Shown piece by piece: positions 60,083 to 64,000 of a DNA stretch of 64,000 bases; position 1 is the stretch's first letter, and each line of letters begins with the position of its first letter. The notes beneath the pieces are model-generated. The model saw nothing but the letters and a program-made list of their open reading frames with translations. It was not told the origin of the DNA and did not search any database. The DNA comes from Anaerolineales bacterium. Lineage in GTDB: Bacteria > Chloroflexota > Anaerolineae > Anaerolineales > Villigracilaceae. Both the position numbers and the translations under genes were made by a program. The stretch lies in the NCBI GenBank assembly GCA_030583925.1, contig CP129482.1, positions 1,178,001-1,242,000 of the forward strand, read 5' to 3'.

Positions 60083-61477
60083 CTACGGGTAGGCTTGCTC
60101 CAACCAATTCAGCGGATTCACCTGTACGCCGTTTACCCAGACCTCCCAGTGTTGATGCGCCCCCGTCACACGCCCGGTCGCGCCAACCAAGCCGACTACC
60201 TGTCCCTGCGTGACTATATCGCCCACATTGACCAGAATTTCCGATTGATGCCAGATGCCGCTATACACGCCCCAGCCATGATCAATGATCGTCGCGTTGC
60301 CGCGTACGGTCAAAGGGGCGGCGAAGACAACTCTCCCCGGCGCGGGAGCGAAGATTTGCAATCCCTCGCCTCCGCAGAAATCGAGACCCGAATGGAAGCC
60401 CTCGATCTCGATGTCTGAATTCAAGACCGTGTATGTGCGCCGCGTCCCAAAACGGGATGTGAAGCAATTCGAGTCCACAGCCGGAGAAGAGAAAATTCCA
60501 TTCCAATATTTGGTCGGCGTGGCTGGCGTAGTGATCGCTTCGAGATTTCGCAGTTCCGGCTCGGTTACGGCGGGGTCGAGCGTGCTCGAATCGTTGAGCG
60601 GAATTTCCTCATGTAAATACGCGCCGGAAACCACCACCACCATTTGCTCGAACGATTGTTTTTCGCTGTTCGGGAGCGCCGCCTCGATGCGCAACGGATA
60701 GACGCCCGGCTCGAGCATCGCATGGACTCCTTCAAGCGCGACTTGCTCATCCTCCAACGGGAAAAAATTGAGCGGTCTGTCAATCAGCGTAGCGGATGCG
60801 GCGATGTTATCCCGCGTCTTGATGCGGATGACTTCCGTTGAGCCTTGCACCATCGGCAATGGGGAAATGCTCGCGCTGAGGAACGCCGAAGGCAAGCCGG
60901 TGGCGTTCTCGCCGTTTCCTTCGGCAGGCGTGTACAACACATCGCCGGGGAGCGCGCTCCACGTGCCGGAGAGTTTGTTCAACGAGGAAAGCGTCCACGG
61001 GTCGCTGCCCTGTTTGATGGCAAGTTCAAAAAGCGATTCTCCGGCGGTAGGAGTAATGCGCGCGCTCAACGTCTGTTGTCCCTCTTGAACTGGCAAGATC
61101 AGGCTGACGCCCACATACAGTTCGCTGGGGCTGATCAAGCGGTTTAATTTTCTCAGGTTGTCATACGGGACTTGGGTTCTGCGGATCAGACTGCGGAGCG
61201 AATCGCCGAAGCCGACGACTTCCGTTTCAAGCACGCCGGTAATCCCCCGCAAGTTGGGGATTACAATCTCCTGCCCGATGGCGAGATTGCTTGGGTCCAC
61301 ATCCGGGTTTGCTGCGATCAGATCGTCGAGCGATACGTTGAAGCGCGCCGCGATCGAATAAAAGGTATCTCCCGCTTGGATGATGTAAACGGGTTCGCCT
61401 GCTTGTGCCAGCGCGGGTTGTACGTGTATCGGTGTAAGTAGGATGATGATGAGAAATACGAGGTAGGTTTTACGCAT
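60083..61477 (-). CDS. LysM and M23 peptidase (LytM-type) secreted protein
   Basis: 464 residues from ATG 61477. Signal peptide ending ALA (about 26). Then three LysM-like segments (YIIQAGDTFYSIAARFNVS; EVVGFGDSLRSLIRRTQVP; PTAGESLFELAIKQG), a beta-rich middle and a C-terminal M23 domain with HSGLDF (His, Asp) and HQHWEVW, the metal-binding set. Probably cleaves peptidoglycan cross-bridges or activates amidases. It overlaps the DUF192 gene by eight bases. Confidence 0.9.
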   Translation of the reverse strand: MRKTYLVFLIIILLTPIHVQPALAQAGEPVYIIQAGDTFYSIAARFNVSLDDLIAANPDVDPSNLAIGQEIVIPNLRGITGVLETEVVGFGDSLRSLIRRTQVPYDNLRKLNRLISPSELYVGVSLILPVQEGQQTLSARITPTAGESLFELAIKQGSDPWTLSSLNKLSGTWSALPGDVLYTPAEGNGENATGLPSAFLSASISPLPMVQGSTEVIRIKTRDNIAASATLIDRPLNFFPLEDEQVALEGVHAMLEPGVYPLRIEAALPNSEKQSFEQMVVVVSGAYLHEEIPLNDSSTLDPAVTEPELRNLEAITTPATPTKYWNGIFSSPAVDSNCFTSRFGTRRTYTVLNSDIEIEGFHSGLDFCGGEGLQIFAPAPGRVVFAAPLTVRGNATIIDHGWGVYSGIWHQSEILVNVGDIVTQGQVVGLVGATGRVTGAHQHWEVWVNGVQVNPLNWLEQAYP

Positions 61478-61841
61478 TCTCAAATTCTACCGCATCGCCG
61501 ATTTCAAAATTGCTCCAACGGTCGGGATGAACCTCAAGCACGAACTTTGCCGGGCGTTTTGAAAAATAGGCGGGTCTCCAAGATCGCGCGATGACTTTGT
61601 CCACCACTTTCATTTCGGAGTTGATCCACACTACACATAGATCGAAGGAGACGAACAACATGTGGATGGAGGAGTCGAGGCGTGAATCCCGCTTCCCAAC
61701 GAGGACCAGCCCTCCATCGCGCGAAAGATGCGGGCGGAACGTCAGTCCGCGTAACTGCGTCAGGAAGGTGTCGCAGTATTGCACGCGCGGCGACGATCCG
61801 ATATCCCGATTGCGGTTGATCACGCGGACGTGTTTTGTCAT
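61470..61841 (-). CDS. DUF192 protein
   Basis: 123 residues. Family signature around TFLTQLRGLTFRPHLSRDGGLVLV, SSIHMLFVSFDLCVVWINSE and KYVLEV-like C-terminus (here FVLEVHPDRW). Fold known, function unknown. It lacks a signal peptide, unlike many members. A TAGAAT-type -10 inside its 3' end could serve the next gene. Confidence 0.85.
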   Translation of the reverse strand: MTKHVRVINRNRDIGSSPRVQYCDTFLTQLRGLTFRPHLSRDGGLVLVGKRDSRLDSSIHMLFVSFDLCVVWINSEMKVVDKVIARSWRPAYFSKRPAKFVLEVHPDRWSNFEIGDAVEFENA

Positions 61842-61861
61842 GCGAGAAAAGAGAAAGTGGT

Positions 61862-62245
61862 TTATCCCACTTTGAGAACTTTTTCGACGCTGTTGAGAAG
61901 TTCTTGCGGGCTGAACGGTTTGGCGATGTAATCGTCCACTTTGGCGATGTGCAAGCCGAGCACGCGGTCAATGCTTTGCGCCTTTGCGGTGACAACGATG
62001 ACCGGGATGCTTTTGGTTTTTTCTTCGGCTTTTAATTGCTGATATACTTCCCAGCCATCCATTTCGGGCATCATCAGATCGAGTAGGATCAGATCGGGTT
62101 TTTCCGCTCGAATCATTTTCAACCCCTCGATGCCGCTGGCGGCGCCGCGCACTTCATACCCCCGGCGGCCCAGAATCAACCGCATTAGATCGATCATTTC
62201 TGTTTCGTCTTCGATACAAAGAATGGATTTTGCTTTGGCGTTCAT
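61862..62245 (-). CDS. Single-domain response regulator
   Basis: 127 residues from ATG 62245. CheY-like receiver: acidic pair in CIEDETE, phosphoacceptor Asp in LILLDLMMPEMDGWE, Thr in VVTAKA and Lys in DDYIAKPFSPQEL. No output domain. A partner kinase is not next to it. Divergent from xthA with only 38 bases between start codons, so the promoters overlap. Confidence 0.9.
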   Translation of the reverse strand: MNAKAKSILCIEDETEMIDLMRLILGRRGYEVRGAASGIEGLKMIRAEKPDLILLDLMMPEMDGWEVYQQLKAEEKTKSIPVIVVTAKAQSIDRVLGLHIAKVDDYIAKPFSPQELLNSVEKVLKVG

Positions 62246-62283
62246 TTTTTTGTCGCAGGAAAGTTTACCATAAAGCAAAACCG

Positions 62284-63048
62284 ATGAAGATCGTGTCATG
62301 GAATGTCAATGGTTTGCGCGCTGCCCTCGGGAAGGGCGCGCTGGACAAGGTGTGGAAATTGAAACCCGACGCGCTTTGCCTTCAGGAGATCAAAACGCGT
62401 CCCGACCAATTGGACGAAGAACAACGGAAGAAATTATCCGGATATGAGGCGGTTTGGAATCCCGCCGAAAAAGCGGGATACAGCGGCGTGGCGACGTTTT
62501 TGCGGACTCCCGCGCAGGAGACTCGACTCGGCGTGGACGCGCCCCGCTTCGACGTGGAAGGACGCGTCATTTCCACCCTTCATCCTGAGTTCCGCCTCTT
62601 CAATGTTTACTTCCCCTCCGGCAATCGCGGCAAAACCCGCGTGGATTTCAAGTTGGATTTTTACTCCCGCTTGCTTGACGTGTGCGACGCGCTTCATCAA
62701 AAAGGCGAACGGCTCATCCTCACCGGCGATTTCAACACCGCTCACATGCCCATTGACCTGAGAAACCCCAAATCGAACCAGAAAACGTCTGGCTTTTTGC
62801 CTGAGGAACGCGCCTGGGTGCAGAAGTTTCTCGACCACGGCTTTGTGGACATTTATCGCCGCTTGTATCCGGAACGCGTCCAATACACGTGGTGGACGTA
62901 CGTTTCCAACGCACGCCAGCGCGGCGTGGGCTGGCGTCTTGATTATTTTCTCGTCTCCGAAGCGTTGGTCCCCCGCGTCAAAGATGCCGTTATCCACGAC
63001 CAGATACTCGGTTCGGATCATTGCCCGGTGGAGTTAACTCTCGCGTAA
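62284..63048 (+). CDS. xthA: Exodeoxyribonuclease III
   Basis: 254 residues from ATG 62284. AP endonuclease/3' exonuclease for base-excision repair: KIVSWNVNGLRAAL, ALCLQEIKT (catalytic Glu), GYSGVATF, LTGDFNTAH (Asp, Asn), RVGWRLDYFLVS-like segment (here GVGWRLDYFLVS) and LGSDHCPVEL (His). Complete and normal in length. Confidence 0.95.
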   Translation: MKIVSWNVNGLRAALGKGALDKVWKLKPDALCLQEIKTRPDQLDEEQRKKLSGYEAVWNPAEKAGYSGVATFLRTPAQETRLGVDAPRFDVEGRVISTLHPEFRLFNVYFPSGNRGKTRVDFKLDFYSRLLDVCDALHQKGERLILTGDFNTAHMPIDLRNPKSNQKTSGFLPEERAWVQKFLDHGFVDIYRRLYPERVQYTWWTYVSNARQRGVGWRLDYFLVSEALVPRVKDAVIHDQILGSDHCPVELTLA

Positions 63049-63150
63049 ATCGGCGGTCTTTCGACTGCCGCCTAAACCATTGGTAACGCGCTAATTATTA
63101 GAATATTATATAAAATTCCAGCAAGTCTATCCCCGAACTGGTCTCGTTGG

Positions 63151-63156
63151 TATAAT
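63151..63156 (+). promoter_or_regulatory. -10 element of ftsH
   Basis: Consensus TATAAT preceded by TTGG, 26 bases before GTG 63183. No good -35. The 63049-63150 stretch otherwise holds an imperfect GGCGGTC hairpin and an AT-rich segment. Confidence 0.65.
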
Positions 63157-63182
63157 CTCGCACGGAATTATCCGGAGGCACA

Positions 63183-64000
63183 GTGAATCCAAGAAACCAG
63201 TCTTTTATCGTCACCTTCCTGTTGATCGTCGCCGTCGCTGCGATGGTGTTTATGATGATCCAACGGGATACAACCTCAGACCAATCGCTCACGATCAACC
63301 AGTTAGCCAAAGATATCCAACTCGGGAAAGTCTCCCGCGTGGTCATTGACGCGGACGATAGTCTGCGGGTGGTCTACACGAGCGGCACGGAAGAGGGCGT
63401 CGAATCGTACAAAGAACCGAATTCGACCCTTGTCGAGCAGTTGATCGCCCTCGGCGTCACACAGGAGCAACTCTCGCCGGATAACGTGAAGATCGAAGTC
63501 AAACCGCCTTCTCAGTGGGCTGGCTTTTTGAGCGGCGCGCTCTACATCTTGCCGGTTGTGTTCATGGCTGGCGTGCTGTGGTTCATCTTCCGGCAGGCAC
63601 AGGGAAGCAACAATGCCGCCATGTCGTTCGGCAAATCCCGCGCTCGTATGTTCAGCGGGGAGCATCCCACGGTCACGTTTCAGGATGTGGCTGGGGCGGA
63701 GGAATCCAAGCAGGAGTTGGCGGAAGTCGTCGAATTCCTGAAAGAACCGCAGAAGTTCATCCAACTCGGCGCGCGCATCCCGAAGGGCGTTTTGCTCGTC
63801 GGACCTCCCGGAACCGGCAAGACTCTTCTTGCAAAAGCGGTCTCCGGCGAGGCGGGCGTTCCCTTCTTCTCCATCTCCGGTTCTGAATTTGTCGAAATGT
63901 TCGTGGGCGTGGGCGCAAGCCGCGTGCGCGACCTGTTCGATCAGGCAAAGCGACATTCGCCTTGCATCGTCTTCGTGGATGAGATCGACGCGGTCGGTCG
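63183..64000 (+). CDS. ftsH: FtsH ATP-dependent zinc protease, 3' truncated
   Basis: GTG start at 63183 with CCGGAGG seven bases upstream; the frame runs off the window. First 270 residues visible: short cytoplasmic lead, membrane span ([19 protein letters not shown]), an external domain, a second span (about 120-140), then the AAA module with [16 protein letters not shown], Walker A GPPGTGKT, pore motif [13 protein letters not shown] and Walker [13 protein letters not shown]. The zinc site lies beyond the window. It degrades membrane and regulatory proteins. Confidence 0.97.
   Translation, partial: MNPRNQSFIVTFLLIVAVAAMVFMMIQRDTTSDQSLTINQLAKDIQLGKVSRVVIDADDSLRVVYTSGTEEGVESYKEPNSTLVEQLIALGVTQEQLSPDNVKIEVKPPSQWAGFLSGALYILPVVFMAGVLWFIFRQAQGSNNAAMSFGKSRARMFSGEHPTVTFQDVAGAEESKQELAEVVEFLKEPQKFIQLGARIPKGVLLVGPPGTGKTLLAKAVSGEAGVPFFSISGSEFVEMFVGVGASRVRDLFDQAKRHSPCIVFVDEIDAVG

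Overview
The window looks like a chromosomal segment of a moderately GC-rich, free-living bacterium of the phylum Chloroflexota, most likely class Anaerolineae. The case rests on the end of an alternative complex III (act) operon, a copper nitrite reductase with an extra fused cupredoxin, many lipoproteins and membrane-anchored proteins with Thr/Pro/Ala-rich linkers, and a very high load of short palindromic intergenic repeats. The taxonomic call is inference. I see no rRNA, CRISPR array, prophage, transposase or plasmid functions, and only one tRNA (tRNA-Ser GGA).

Layout. 1-2.9 kb: 3' end of an act operon (actC partial, actD, actE, extra monohaem protein). 3.0-5.5 kb: a nitrite-reduction module on the minus strand, a Crp/Fnr regulator followed by a DUF1858 protein translationally coupled to nirK, with a 7-2-7 palindrome between regulator and structural genes. 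5.6-6.7 kb: tRNA-Ser and a DUF2231/cytochrome lipoprotein pair. 7-12.7 kb: lipoprotein, alpha/beta hydrolase, CPBP protease, membrane protein, and a divergent NarL-type two-component system with its own palindrome. 12.7-19 kb: Ddl-like ligase, an unusual MreB paralogue, an aminoglycoside-nucleotidyltransferase pseudogene, aldo/keto reductase, P-loop protein, PHP protein, secG. 19-28 kb: peptide-binding protein, M20 dipeptidase, DUF1385, phosphodiester glycosidase-like protein, PD-(D/E)XK nuclease, TerC, pyrG, Roadblock protein. 28-36 kb: pth, mfd and secreted or lipoproteins. 36-40 kb: methyltransferase and an ArsR-regulated MFS operon. 41-46 kb: an accessory strip with hydrolase, NIPSNAP protein, methyltransferase, PIN toxin pair and a three-copy repeat. 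46-53 kb: amidohydrolase-CYTH fusion, DUF2283/DUF4258 pair, M14 peptidase, cinA, ornithine cyclodeaminase-like enzyme, FGE-like lipoprotein. 53-59.3 kb: a complete branched-chain amino-acid ABC importer (livKHMGF) preceded by a long structured leader with a valine-rich mini-ORF. 59.5-64 kb: cNMP-binding protein, LysM/M23 peptidase, DUF192, CheY-like regulator, exonuclease III and the start of ftsH.

Most notable: (1) the structured 5' leader of livK, with a promoter, stacked hairpins, a Val-rich leader peptide and two mutually exclusive hairpins; (2) palindromic repeats that have entered coding sequences in frame (mfd, cinA, a PD-(D/E)XK nuclease) or form gene ends (pth, the peptide-binding protein), reminiscent of Rickettsia palindromic elements; (3) an MreB paralogue whose catalytic-Glu motif and phosphate-2 motif are both altered; (4) the regulator/DUF1858/nirK module; (5) a cassette of five consecutive perfect hairpins.
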